Shown here: one piece after another, positions 1 to 11,300 of the stretch
Numbering within the stretch: the stretch's first letter is position 1
How the letters are laid out: the number at the start of each line of letters is the position of its first letter
Assembly: GCA_963693305.1 (NCBI GenBank)
Contig: OY855911.1
Span: forward strand, 34,310,439 to 34,374,438
Origin: Meandrina meandrites
Lineage: Eukaryota > Cnidaria > Anthozoa > Scleractinia > Meandrinidae
Reading direction: 5' to 3'
Length of the DNA: 64,000 bases
The notes under the pieces: model-generated
What the model was told of the DNA's origin: nothing
What the model saw: the letters and a program-made list of their open reading frames with translations, nothing else
Database searches by the model: none
Translations under genes and position numbers: made by a program

Positions 1-2404
1 GTGGAACAAAAGTTTTTGACATACTGGTTTCTGTATGAGAATACTGTGAAAACTTTTAACGGAACAGTTTACAATTACAAAACAATGTTGAGTTAAAAGT
101 GCGAGAAATGAATGCAATGTGAAAAATAACAAGAATACAAGTGGCAAAAATCTTTAGATCCTTTTAGGAGTGACTAGCTTTTCTAATTTACTTGTCTGAT
201 TACACTATGCTAGGGATTTTCAGTAATTTCAGCCGGTGTCATGTGAATATTAATGGCGCCTGTACCATGTTCGCTTTCCGAAAACGCAAAACTGATATGA
301 GATGCAAAAAATCTATTTCTCCTTTACAGTGTCAATATAAATTATCCAAAAAATAGTATGAAAAAACAAATCGTCAACTAGGGATCTTGATGTAGCATTA
401 ATATAGTAACATTTCAGGAAACATGGCGAAATTAAAAGTATGGAGAATTAATTTAATATTAGTTTGCTTAATCAGAATTGCAAGGCATTTAAGAAGGTAG
501 AATTCCTCAATATGTTGAAAATGTAGAGTCTTCTCCGTCGCTTTTAATTCCAAAATTTCCAAAACGGAGCATTTATCGACATTAAAATGTACAGATTTAT
601 GGTAAAGATATTCAGATCAGGTATAACAAGCAGGTTAACCATTCAACCGAGATGAAATTTTTGAAGAAAAGTGAACGCCAGATGTAATTTAAGGATCGTG
701 AAATCTTCGTATGTTTCATGTTCAACAAAACAAATTGAAGAAAGAGAAGAATAAAAGGGAGGTGATACATGATGGATCTCTTTCCTTTAAGGTATCTCAT
801 TCTGAAAGTATAGTGACTTGAAATCCGATTATTGTCCAAAGAAACATTTATAGCTTAAAGCAATTACGGTACTACTGCTGTAATGGGATCCTGACTCAGA
901 CAACGAGAATTAATCATGGTACACTTTAAATTAACAATGTAATCCAGCTTCAATATTTATTCAAAACAAACACCTTGTAGAAAATACGAAAGTATGGCTG
1001 AACACTGCATTATCCGAAGCATTGATGTGATTATTGTTGAAATAAGAGTTTATTAGCTCTAAACGTAGGACCTTACATCACTAACGTTTATTTCATGTTA
1101 TGTATTCTAATACATTGTCCATTTTTTATCTTCTCAGCCCTGTACTTAAAGACTGAAAAGCCAAGAAAATGAAGAACAGCACAGAACCTGGGTGAATTAA
1201 AGACGAGAACAGGAACATTTGCAAACGTTTTTATCCATAAAGAGAATTTTACAGCACTTGGAAACTACAACCATAGTAATCGGATAAATACTGAGTAAAA
1301 AAAATAAAGGAACGTTACAAATATTGATGCAGAAAATTGTTAAGCACACGGATTACTCTTACTTTATAAGAAGAACAAATGATTATAATCAATGCATAAA
1401 TAACAGAAGAAGCAGGACAATATACACGTGAAAAATAATTCAGTAGAAGCTTGAAAGCAAGTGTCATTTATACGTTGTTTAAAAAAGAAGTTAGCCAATT
1501 TTGCTCTCTATTTTGTAGGAAACTGATGTATGGCTTAATAAAGTTAAAGAATGTTTATTATACACTGATTCACTCTCTGAAAACTCACAGTTATTAACAC
1601 ACAATAAAACAGTTAACATAGATTTAGTTTACTTCACTGATGTAAAGAAGACGTAAAGAGCAGATTAAAGGCTGGACCCAAATGCTCTTTAAGATTTTCT
1701 TAGTGACTACCAAAGGATATAAAATGTGCCGCACCATTTGAAAACTGAATGCGGTAAAACCTGTGTGATTGTTCTTTACTTTTACATTTAAATATATTTT
1801 ACTCTCGTAACAAATTCCCCTAAACCAAAGAAGAGAATACAGCAAAGGGTATTTATGGAAACTGTGGGAGAAGTTCTCCCCATCTAAAATTCTTGACTTT
1901 CCTTGCGGAAGATTATGGTAAGGAATTGAACTGTAACCCAAAATCCCTCAATGATGAGGGCATGAGTTAAAGTTTAACTCTCAACCGCAACCCTCCGCCC
2001 TCCCAGAATTCAGGATTATAAAATGAGCTCTACTTTCTTGCCCAATCCTCCGCTCTCCAATAGTCTGCTAGAATTATGGATTGGAGTAAAACTCTCTCCA
2101 GTAATCTTCAACATTTCTGTATGAAAGCTAAACAAAAACAGTCACCTCAGGAGGATTGTGCAAAAAACTTAACTGACTTCAATAACTTGGCTCAAGGAAT
2201 ATAAAGAATTTGAGAAGGAACTAAGATTCATCCACACTTGTCGTAAATTTCCCTGCAAAATAGTCTTCTTTGGGAGAAAACTAAAAGAGGGTTAATTAAA
2301 TTTGAATAAATTAGTGAAAAAACACGGACCATGACATCATATTGAGCTGTTTAATTTAGGTTGTTGTTATGAGGTGAAGGAATATATGAATAAATTACCC
2401 CTGG
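1..2404. other. Intergenic, no gene recognised
   Basis: AT-rich sequence with only short, compositionally unremarkable open frames (longest about 105 codons, minus strand 1624-1941) that resemble no family I know. There is no clear splice-bounded coding signal. The stretch ends directly at the 55-bp satellite. Confidence 0.6.
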
Positions 2405-5400
2405 AAGGAGGGGTGGGAGTACCTCCCACCCTCCCTCTCCTTCTAACCGGTAGTGGGAGAAGGAGGGGTGGGAGTACCTCCCACCCTCCCTCTCCTTCTA
2501 ACCGGTAGTGGGAGAAGGAGGGGTGGGAGTACCTCCCACCCTCCCTCTCCTTCTAACCGGTAGTGGGAGAAGGAGGGGTGGGAGTACCTCCCACCCTCCC
2601 TCTCCTTCTAACCGGTAGTGGGAGAAGGAGGGGTGGGAGTACCTCCCACCCTCCCTCTCCTTCTAACCGGTAGTGGGAGAAGGAGGGGTGGGAGTACCTC
2701 CCACCCTCCCTCTCCTTCTAACCGGTAGTGGGAGAAGGAGGGGTGGGAGTACCTCCCACCCTCCCTCTCCTTCTAACCGGTAGTGGGAGAAGGAGGGGTG
2801 GGAGTACCTCCCACCCTCCCTCTCCTTCTAACCGGTAGTGGGAGAAGGAGGGGTGGGAGTACCTCCCACCCTCCCTCTCCTTCTAACCGGTAGTGGGAGA
2901 AGGAGGGGTGGGAGTACCTCCCACCCTCCCTCTCCTTCTAACCGGTAGTGGGAGAAGGAGGGGTGGGAGTACCTCCCACCCTCCCTCTCCTTCTAACCGG
3001 TAGTGGGAGAAGGAGGGGTGGGAGTACCTCCCACCCTCCCTCTCCTTCTAACCGGTAGTGGGAGAAGGAGGGGTGGGAGTACCTCCCACCCTCCCTCTCC
3101 TTCTAACCGGTAGTGGGAGAAGGAGGGGTGGGAGTACCTCCCACCCTCCCTCTCCTTCTAACCGGTAGTGGGAGAAGGAGGGGTGGGAGTACCTCCCACC
3201 CTCCCTCTCCTTCTAACCGGTAGTGGGAGAAGGAGGGGTGGGAGTACCTCCCACCCTCCCTCTCCTTCTAACCGGTAGTGGGAGAAGGAGGGGTGGGAGT
3301 ACCTCCCACCCTCCCTCTCCTTCTAACCGGTAGTGGGAGAAGGAGGGGTGGGAGTACCTCCCACCCTCCCTCTCCTTCTAACCGGTAGTGGGAGAAGGAG
3401 GGGTGGGAGTACCTCCCACCCTCCCTCTCCTTCTAACCGGTAGTGGGAGAAGGAGGGGTGGGAGTACCTCCCACCCTCCCTCTCCTTCTAACCGGTAGTG
3501 GGAGAAGGAGGGGTGGGAGTACCTCCCACCCTCCCTCTCCTTCTAACCGGTAGTGGGAGAAGGAGGGGTGGGAGTACCTCCCACCCTCCCTCTCCTTCTA
3601 ACCGGTAGTGGGAGAAGGAGGGGTGGGAGTACCTCCCACCCTCCCTCTCCTTCTAACCGGTAGTGGGAGAAGGAGGGGTGGGAGTACCTCCCACCCTCCC
3701 TCTCCTTCTAACCGGTAGTGGGAGAAGGAGGGGTGGGAGTACCTCCCACCCTCCCTCTCCTTCTAACCGGTAGTGGGAGAAGGAGGGGTGGGAGTACCTC
3801 CCACCCTCCCTCTCCTTCTAACCGGTAGTGGGAGAAGGAGGGGTGGGAGTACCTCCCACCCTCCCTCTCCTTCTAACCGGTAGTGGGAGAAGGAGGGGTG
3901 GGAGTACCTCCCACCCTCCCTCTCCTTCTAACCGGTAGTGGGAGAAGGAGGGGTGGGAGTACCTCCCACCCTCCCTCTCCTTCTAACCGGTAGTGGGAGA
4001 AGGAGGGGTGGGAGTACCTCCCACCCTCCCTCTCCTTCTAACCGGTAGTGGGAGAAGGAGGGGTGGGAGTACCTCCCACCCTCCCTCTCCTTCTAACCGG
4101 TAGTGGGAGAAGGAGGGGTGGGAGTACCTCCCACCCTCCCTCTCCTTCTAACCGGTAGTGGGAGAAGGAGGGGTGGGAGTACCTCCCACCCTCCCTCTCC
4201 TTCTAACCGGTAGTGGGAGAAGGAGGGGTGGGAGTACCTCCCACCCTCCCTCTCCTTCTAACCGGTAGTGGGAGAAGGAGGGGTGGGAGTACCTCCCACC
4301 CTCCCTCTCCTTCTAACCGGTAGTGGGAGAAGGAGGGGTGGGAGTACCTCCCACCCTCCCTCTCCTTCTAACCGGTAGTGGGAGAAGGAGGGGTGGGAGT
4401 ACCTCCCACCCTCCCTCTCCTTCTAACCGGTAGTGGGAGAAGGAGGGGTGGGAGTACCTCCCACCCTCCCTCTCCTTCTAACCGGTAGTGGGAGAAGGAG
4501 GGGTGGGAGTACCTCCCACCCTCCCTCTCCTTCTAACCGGTAGTGGGAGAAGGAGGGGTGGGAGTACCTCCCACCCTCCCTCTCCTTCTAACCGGTAGTG
4601 GGAGAAGGAGGGGTGGGAGTACCTCCCACCCTCCCTCTCCTTCTAACCGGTAGTGGGAGAAGGAGGGGTGGGAGTACCTCCCACCCTCCCTCTCCTTCTA
4701 ACCGGTAGTGGGAGAAGGAGGGGTGGGAGTACCTCCCACCCTCCCTCTCCTTCTAACCGGTAGTGGGAGAAGGAGGGGTGGGAGTACCTCCCACCCTCCC
4801 TCTCCTTCTAACCGGTAGTGGGAGAAGGAGGGGTGGGAGTACCTCCCACCCTCCCTCTCCTTCTAACCGGTAGTGGGAGAAGGAGGGGTGGGAGTACCTC
4901 CCACCCTCCCTCTCCTTCTAACCGGTAGTGGGAGAAGGAGGGGTGGGAGTACCTCCCACCCTCCCTCTCCTTCTAACCGGTAGTGGGAGAAGGAGGGGTG
5001 GGAGTACCTCCCACCCTCCCTCTCCTTCTAACCGGTAGTGGGAGAAGGAGGGGTGGGAGTACCTCCCACCCTCCCTCTCCTTCTAACCGGTAGTGGGAGA
5101 AGGAGGGGTGGGAGTACCTCCCACCCTCCCTCTCCTTCTAACCGGTAGTGGGAGAAGGAGGGGTGGGAGTACCTCCCACCCTCCCTCTCCTTCTAACCGG
5201 TAGTGGGAGAAGGAGGGGTGGGAGTACCTCCCACCCTCCCTCTCCTTCTAACCGGTAGTGGGAGAAGGAGGGGTGGGAGTACCTCCCACCCTCCCTCTCC
5301 TTCTAACCGGTAGTGGGAGAAGGAGGGGTGGGAGTACCTCCCACCCTCCCTCTCCTTCTAACCGGTAGTGGGAGAAGGAGGGGTGGGAGTACCTCCCACC

Positions 5401-6215
5401 CTCCCTCTCCTTCTAACCGGTAGTGGGAGAAGGAGGGGTGGGAGTACCTCCCACCCTCCCTCTCCTTCTAACCGGTAGTGGGAGAAGGAGGGGTGGGAGT
5501 ACCTCCCACCCTCCCTCTCCTTCTAACCGGTAGTGGGAGAAGGAGGGGTGGGAGTACCTCCCACCCTCCCTCTCCTTCTAACCGGTAGTGGGAGAAGGAG
5601 GGGTGGGAGTACCTCCCACCCTCCCTCTCCTTCTAACCGGTAGTGGGAGAAGGAGGGGTGGGAGTACCTCCCACCCTCCCTCTCCTTCTAACCGGTAGTG
5701 GGAGAAGGAGGGGTGGGAGTACCTCCCACCCTCCCTCTCCTTCTAACCGGTAGTGGGAGAAGGAGGGGTGGGAGTACCTCCCACCCTCCCTCTCCTTCTA
5801 ACCGGTAGTGGGAGAAGGAGGGGTGGGAGTACCTCCCACCCTCCCTCTCCTTCTAACCGGTAGTGGGAGAAGGAGGGGTGGGAGTACCTCCCACCCTCCC
5901 TCTCCTTCTAACCGGTAGTGGGAGTAGGAGGGGTGGGAGTACCTCCCACCCTCCCTCTCCTTCTAACCGGTAGTGGGAGAAGGAGGGGTGGGAGTACCTC
6001 CCACCCTCCCTCTCCTTCTAACCGGTAGTGGGAGAAGGAGGGGTGGGAGTACCTCCCACCCTCCCTCTCCTTCTAACCGGTAGTGGGAGAAGGAGGGGTG
6101 GGAGTACCTCCCACCCTCCCTCTCCTTCTAACCGGTAGTGGGAGAAGGAGGGGTGGGAGTACCTCCCACCCTCCCTCTCCTTCTAACCGGTAGTGGGAGA
6201 AGGAGGGGTGGGAGT
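2405..6215. repeat. 55-bp tandem satellite, about 69 copies
   Basis: A 55-bp unit repeats head to tail for 3.81 kb (about 69.3 copies). It starts AAGGAGGGGTGGGAG, continues TACCTCCCACCCTCCCTC and ends CTAACCGGTAGTGGGAG. Copies look identical by eye except an A-to-T change at 5925. Each unit holds a perfect stem GGTGGGAG-TAC-CTCCCACC, extendable through an outer AAGGAG/CTCCTT pairing, and an ACCGGT palindrome. One strand is strongly purine-rich on one side of the stem. There are no spacers, so it is not a CRISPR array. The homogeneity implies recent expansion or strong gene conversion. True copy number depends on assembly quality. Confidence 0.98.
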
Positions 6216-6338
6216 TGTACAAAATAACACCTTGTTGGTGATAAAGGTATGCACTGGGACAAAAAAACAAAAATTTGATTTTGTTTTGAATGTACCAGTG
6301 CGTGGCTTCCTCACTAGCAAGGTGATATTTTGTATCAC
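6216..6338. mobile_element. Foldback (MITE-like) element abutting the satellite
   Basis: Roughly 43-bp imperfect inverted arms: 6216-6257 (TGTACAAAATAACACCTTG...GCACTGG) and 6295-6338 (CCAGTGC...CAAGGTGATATTTTGTA). The A/T-rich centre between them also partly folds. The left arm starts exactly where the 55-bp array stops. No coding capacity, so probably a non-autonomous DNA element; the family was not identified. Confidence 0.6.
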
Positions 6339-7940
6339 GCTACCGTATGCTGCAAAGAGCGTAATTAATAATAAAGGAACTAACAAGGACACCGGGTTTT
6401 GCCATGCGGCTACTTTTTCTTCTATATAAAGAGTGTCTTAGTTACTTTTTAGTAGAAGGTTTAAAGAGCCTTTCACTGTCCTCCCTTTATTTCGCTCTTG
6501 GGACCTTCTTTACAGCAGTTTAATTTTCAAAATTTAACGCAGATATCACGGCATATCTTAAAACTATTCAAATTGTAATCATATCGTCTTTTTTTTGCTT
6601 GATATATTTAATAACTTATTTAAAAATAGAAAATGATAGTGTTGTTTGTGTTCAAAAATCTTGAAAGTTTATTTTGAAAACGAGCTTCGCGATGTTGTTC
6701 GGATATGATTTGCAAGAAAAAATTTACCGTTTTGGCGCTTCACTGTACATTTTCTTGCGTGATCCCTCGCATCTCTAGCTTTGTGCCTGTTGACAAGATT
6801 AAACAAAAAAGATACGTTAGAAGGCGTATTCATGCGGTGTCAGGCTTTTCTGAAAAGTTACCAATAATCTACTGCTTATCAATTATGTGTTCTTACAATA
6901 CGATCGATTGATGTTTCTTGTCGGCAAGACGCTATGCACTCATTTAAGAAACAGATTTCTTGATTAATCATTGTTGCAATTTTGCGGAATTAAAAGTTAC
7001 ATAGATTTTCTTGTTCAGATTATTAATCAAAGGTAAGAGACTTTTTGGAGGATGAAAAATTTGCAGCAGTTTAAGCTAAAGCTTCAAGCACAATTGTGTC
7101 GGAAACTACTGTCATCCAGTGAAAGTTGTCTTGTGAATTTTTTAATTATCGCTTTTCAGAAGTAGTAAACTACTATTACTAATATTCTTTAGCTATCTAG
7201 CTTAAAATAACTTAAGCGCTTTTGTCAGTTTCTAATCGATAAACAAGATATGCATGCAAAACAACAATCCCGCGTGTTCATGTATCGTTGTGATCTCAGC
7301 CTCATGGCGTGATTGTAATACTACAGCAAATCTCAATACTAATTGTACTCTTGAAATGATATTATCTCTTGGTCAAGTTTTTCGAAGTGGAATTAAGCTA
7401 ATCCTACCTGATTTAGTGATCACTTTGAATTGAGTGTAAATAATTAACTTTAAATGAAGTGTACTTTTGATCAATTAATCACTTCTCTGAATAATTGTTG
7501 TTTTATTTCTTCCCTCAAAACAGTGGACTGGAACGTAAATTTACAGAAACAAGAAAAATAAAAACGAAGGTAACTTGTAATCCCAGCGTTAATCAGCTGA
7601 ACAATCTGGTCCTGCAGTGCGGACACTTACAACTTCGTTTTTCTGGCTTTTGAGAAATAAGCCAGGCTTTCACAAATTTGAAACGCTTTAATCTCTACTC
7701 TATTCACATTAAATTTATAGAAGGTTTGTCCAGCATGTAGATTATTTATAAAATTCAAAATGATACTTATTTTATAAGTATCGACTTTGCTTGTTGGCGA
7801 ACAAAATTGAACTTACACCATGCATTCAATTTTCCAAATATCTGAATCAGATAAAAAAACTTCGAGATGACGAACATTGTAGATTTACAATTTGGACAAG
7901 TTGAATAGATTTTCTGCCAGGCAGTTTAACGAAAATAAAC
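6339..7940. other. Intergenic, nothing recognised
   Basis: AT-rich, many short homopolymer runs, frequent stops in all frames. The open frame at 6705-6911 has no family features. No RNA gene or clear repeat was seen. Confidence 0.5.
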
Positions 7941-8308
7941 AGCGATCTACGCCCAGTTTTCACAAGCAAGAAAATTGCCGATGACATCAAAATAGCAGAG
8001 GCCAAACCACCGTTAATAAATCAACAATGTGTTGTTTATAAATTCAAATGTGATCTGTGTGATGCGGATTATGTAGGCTATACTCGCCGACACCTTTTCC
8101 AACCCATTGATGAACTTTAGCACTCAGCTATCGGAAAACAACTGCGTGACGGCCACAATCAGAATAACCAAGATCTTTACAAGCAGTTTACCATCCTGAA
8201 GAAATGTCGCGGGAAATTTGAATGCCTCATCTACGAAATGCTCTTTATTCAAGAAATGACGCCTAAACTAAACACGCAAACTGACTCGATAAAAGCAAAA
8301 CTATTTAG
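7941..8308 (+). mobile_element. Decayed Penelope-like element, GIY-YIG endonuclease end
   Basis: The + frame from 7941 reads DLRPVFTSKKIADD, then AKPPLINQQCVVYKFKCDLC, then DADYVGYTRRHL. It hits an in-frame stop near 8117 and resumes as SAIGKQLRDGHN, LKKCRGKFECLIYEMLFIQE and LNTQTDSIKAKLF. The CDLC followed by a DADYVGYT core matches the C-terminal GIY-YIG nuclease of Penelope-like retroelements common in cnidarians. The internal stop and missing reverse transcriptase mark it as a 5'-truncated, non-functional remnant. AT-rich sequence to about 8460 (containing GAAACGTCATTC) is probably its 3' untranslated part. Confidence 0.8.
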
Positions 8309-11300
8309 TACTTAATTAACACTCTCTACATTCCACAATGTAGAGCCTTTAATCATATGCAACGAGACTTTCACACGCAATCTCAATATATAAAGAACTC
8401 CTAAGAATCTGCCTTTTTAGAATTTGAAAATGATGAACGATTCATCGAAACGTCATTCAAAATTATTATCGCTCATTTTTATTCTTAATTGTTACGCAGT
8501 TTAACAAAGCACTTTTCTGTCCCTCGACTGCAAAGAAACATTCACTAGACCTTACTAGTGTTTTGTGGCGTCATTTAGTAACTTTTCAGTATAAATCCTT
8601 TGATACTCATTGCTTTTACTGACTGTCATATTTCTAACTGTTAAATCAGAGAACTCAATGATAAATCAAGACAATGCGTCCTAGCTGATGATTGTCTATT
8701 CTCCCCACCTGTCTGTTTAACAATGGAAAAGTTGGAAGTTGGTCTCCAATCTTAAATTTTTTTTTTTAAAAAAAGCTCAAGATCATTGCTAACTGGCCTC
8801 TGTTGTATTTATTTATTTTCGTTGCTAATCTCGTTTCTGTAAGTTCAATATCCAAAGACGAGGGCGTTTAACTTAACTAAATAATAAGGTTGCTTGATAA
8901 ATAAATCCTAAACTAAACTTTATTCAAGAAAACTGCAAGATATTTCTCTCCGCCTTCAAAAGTTGGAAGAAGCACTATTTCGTTTCCGGGAACTCGTGTC
9001 GAAAATTGGCTTATATGTGACGTCACAACGTTTTCAAACAACACTGCAAACGAAGACTATAAAAATTATTTTTGTTAATAAACTTTCCCTGGTCACCTAT
9101 CTTTTTCGACAAATATTTTATTTTTATTTCACGAGAAACATACTTTTGGCTTCAAACTGTAAAGACGTAACTTTAAAAACTGAAAGGAAAACAAAATTAT
9201 TTACACAGGTATAAACATATTTGAACTGTCAACATGTATCAATTTAAACTCCAGTAAATTGAGTGGATCTTATGAGCTATCAATCAAATTGACAAAGATA
9301 ATATCTGATACTGAAAACTTGCGCCACGTCTTAATGCAACCTAAGAAGAATTGACAATTAACACTAAACTGCTTCCTAGTATAAAGCTATGTATCGCGTT
9401 AAAGTTTGCATAAATGTCATTGGATATGTTCAGAATCTTTCGTTCATTCGACGTTTTGTTTTGTGTTTGGTGATGATCATTATGAAAGAGAGTTATTTTT
9501 TGTTTAATAAGGTGTGCTCCATATATAAGCCAAATCCTTCCGGCAAAAACATGTGCCGCAGATAATTGGTCTAAATTCTAAACTGGTAATTTTAAAATGC
9601 TATTATTTACATATATTCTACGTATTCTCCTTGCAAATTTATGGTGTCCCGCAGATAAACATATTTCTTCACTGTCGCAAAAAGGTATATTTATCTTATT
9701 TTTTTTATTTTTGCACGTGAAAATAATTTAGAAAATGATTTTAAGTCAAAGCAAATAATTTTAATGGTAGAATCTACTTTACTGATGGTACAATTATATG
9801 GCCGCCACCAACATGGTGACTGCATGCCAATTACTGCAATTTTCTCAAAAAATATTTTCGTAATAACTCGGTTGTAAAACAAACGCTACAAAGCTATAAT
9901 TTGTAAAAAATGTTTATTTTGGCCTGCACTAAAATCTGATAGTTTTCTATTTTTTTTCTATGCAAAAAACAAATAATCTTTGTAGCACCCGTCCGAAAAG
10001 AAACCTACCAAGAAGCGTTTTGAATAAAAAAATACCTAATTCCGTTCTTGTCAAGAAGTTTTTTTAATTCTCCGCTAATCATATTAATATCTTAATTTGA
10101 CTGTGTGCAAAAAGTTGCGTTCTTTTCTGAGTTCGTCTTTCAATCTACGCAAAGTGTTACTCTCAAGAGATAGAATTCTACAAATTTTAACGTGTCCTTA
10201 GCTTAGTTGATTAAATCAGCTGGTGGACGGCTTTCGTCTCCAGACGGAATCTCCGAAGTGAAAAAAGCCTTGACGAGTATCTGCACTGCAAACCTTACGG
10301 ACTTCACAAACCTTAATTTATATATATATTCGCGCTTTTTTTAACTTCAAGACACGCAAAATGCTGTGTCACTTTTTTGGGGACATTTCAGTCATAGGTA
10401 CTTAAAGTTTCTGGTCTTTAATTTTTTTTTCAAATTAACATGTTTTCTTGTTAAACCTTTAAAATCCAGTTCCGCTAAAAGAGCTCTTTTGACAGCCTCC
10501 GTTTGAAATTCTAATTAGCATCAATAACTTTTGACATTCTCTCTGTAAACAGATGATGAATTACTGATAATAAACTTAGCTGTTGACTTTTACTGCACTG
10601 AATCGATCTTCAAAATAGAACACACAAAGTTTCTTAAAGTCAGTAAAAAGCATACCAAAAAATAACGAACAAGAATTTCAGGAATTTTACGTTCTCGATT
10701 TCAAGCTCAAGCTATGAGTTCTTTTTACTAATTGTTTTGCATTTCTTTTAATGTTAGATCTGAGTCGGAATTTGCTAGTTCATCAAGACAATATCCTCTT
10801 GTTGGTTAGTTCATGCCGCATCACCGGAAAACTTGGCAGAAAATAAAACGACACAGTTGTTATCTGATACTTTGATTTGAATTCCTTCAATTATCCTGGA
10901 CACCGAACGACCATCACTGCAATTTTATAAACTTCTCGTTTGGTTGATAAACATATTTGTTCGTACCATAGTCGAAAAACGTCAAGCTTTTCGTTTGCGA
11001 GAAACACTGATTTAGCACTGAAAATTTAATACAAATTTAATGCAAGTAAATATTCAACAGTTTTTTCATCTCCGAAAAGAACGAACGCGATGTTAATCCT
11101 CTCGAGTCTGAAATGGTAAACAACGGAGTAAATAAAATAACTATGATGTACTTGCCTGAAATAAGAATTGTTTCCAATTGTCAACTTGTGCCAGAGTCCA
11201 AGAGCAACACACATAGTGACTTCCACACAAAATGGCTGCATTAGGAGGACATTCACTTTCCTTGATATATACATCTCTGTCCATCCTGGAGTAAACAGAG

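Noticed and set aside
2405..6215. CRISPR-like array
   Set aside because: The 55-bp units are contiguous with no unique spacers, no cas genes are present, and the surroundings are clearly animal.
6073..6429. Open frames on both strands around 6.1-6.4 kb
   Set aside because: They straddle the 55-bp satellite and the foldback element, and overlap each other on opposite strands.
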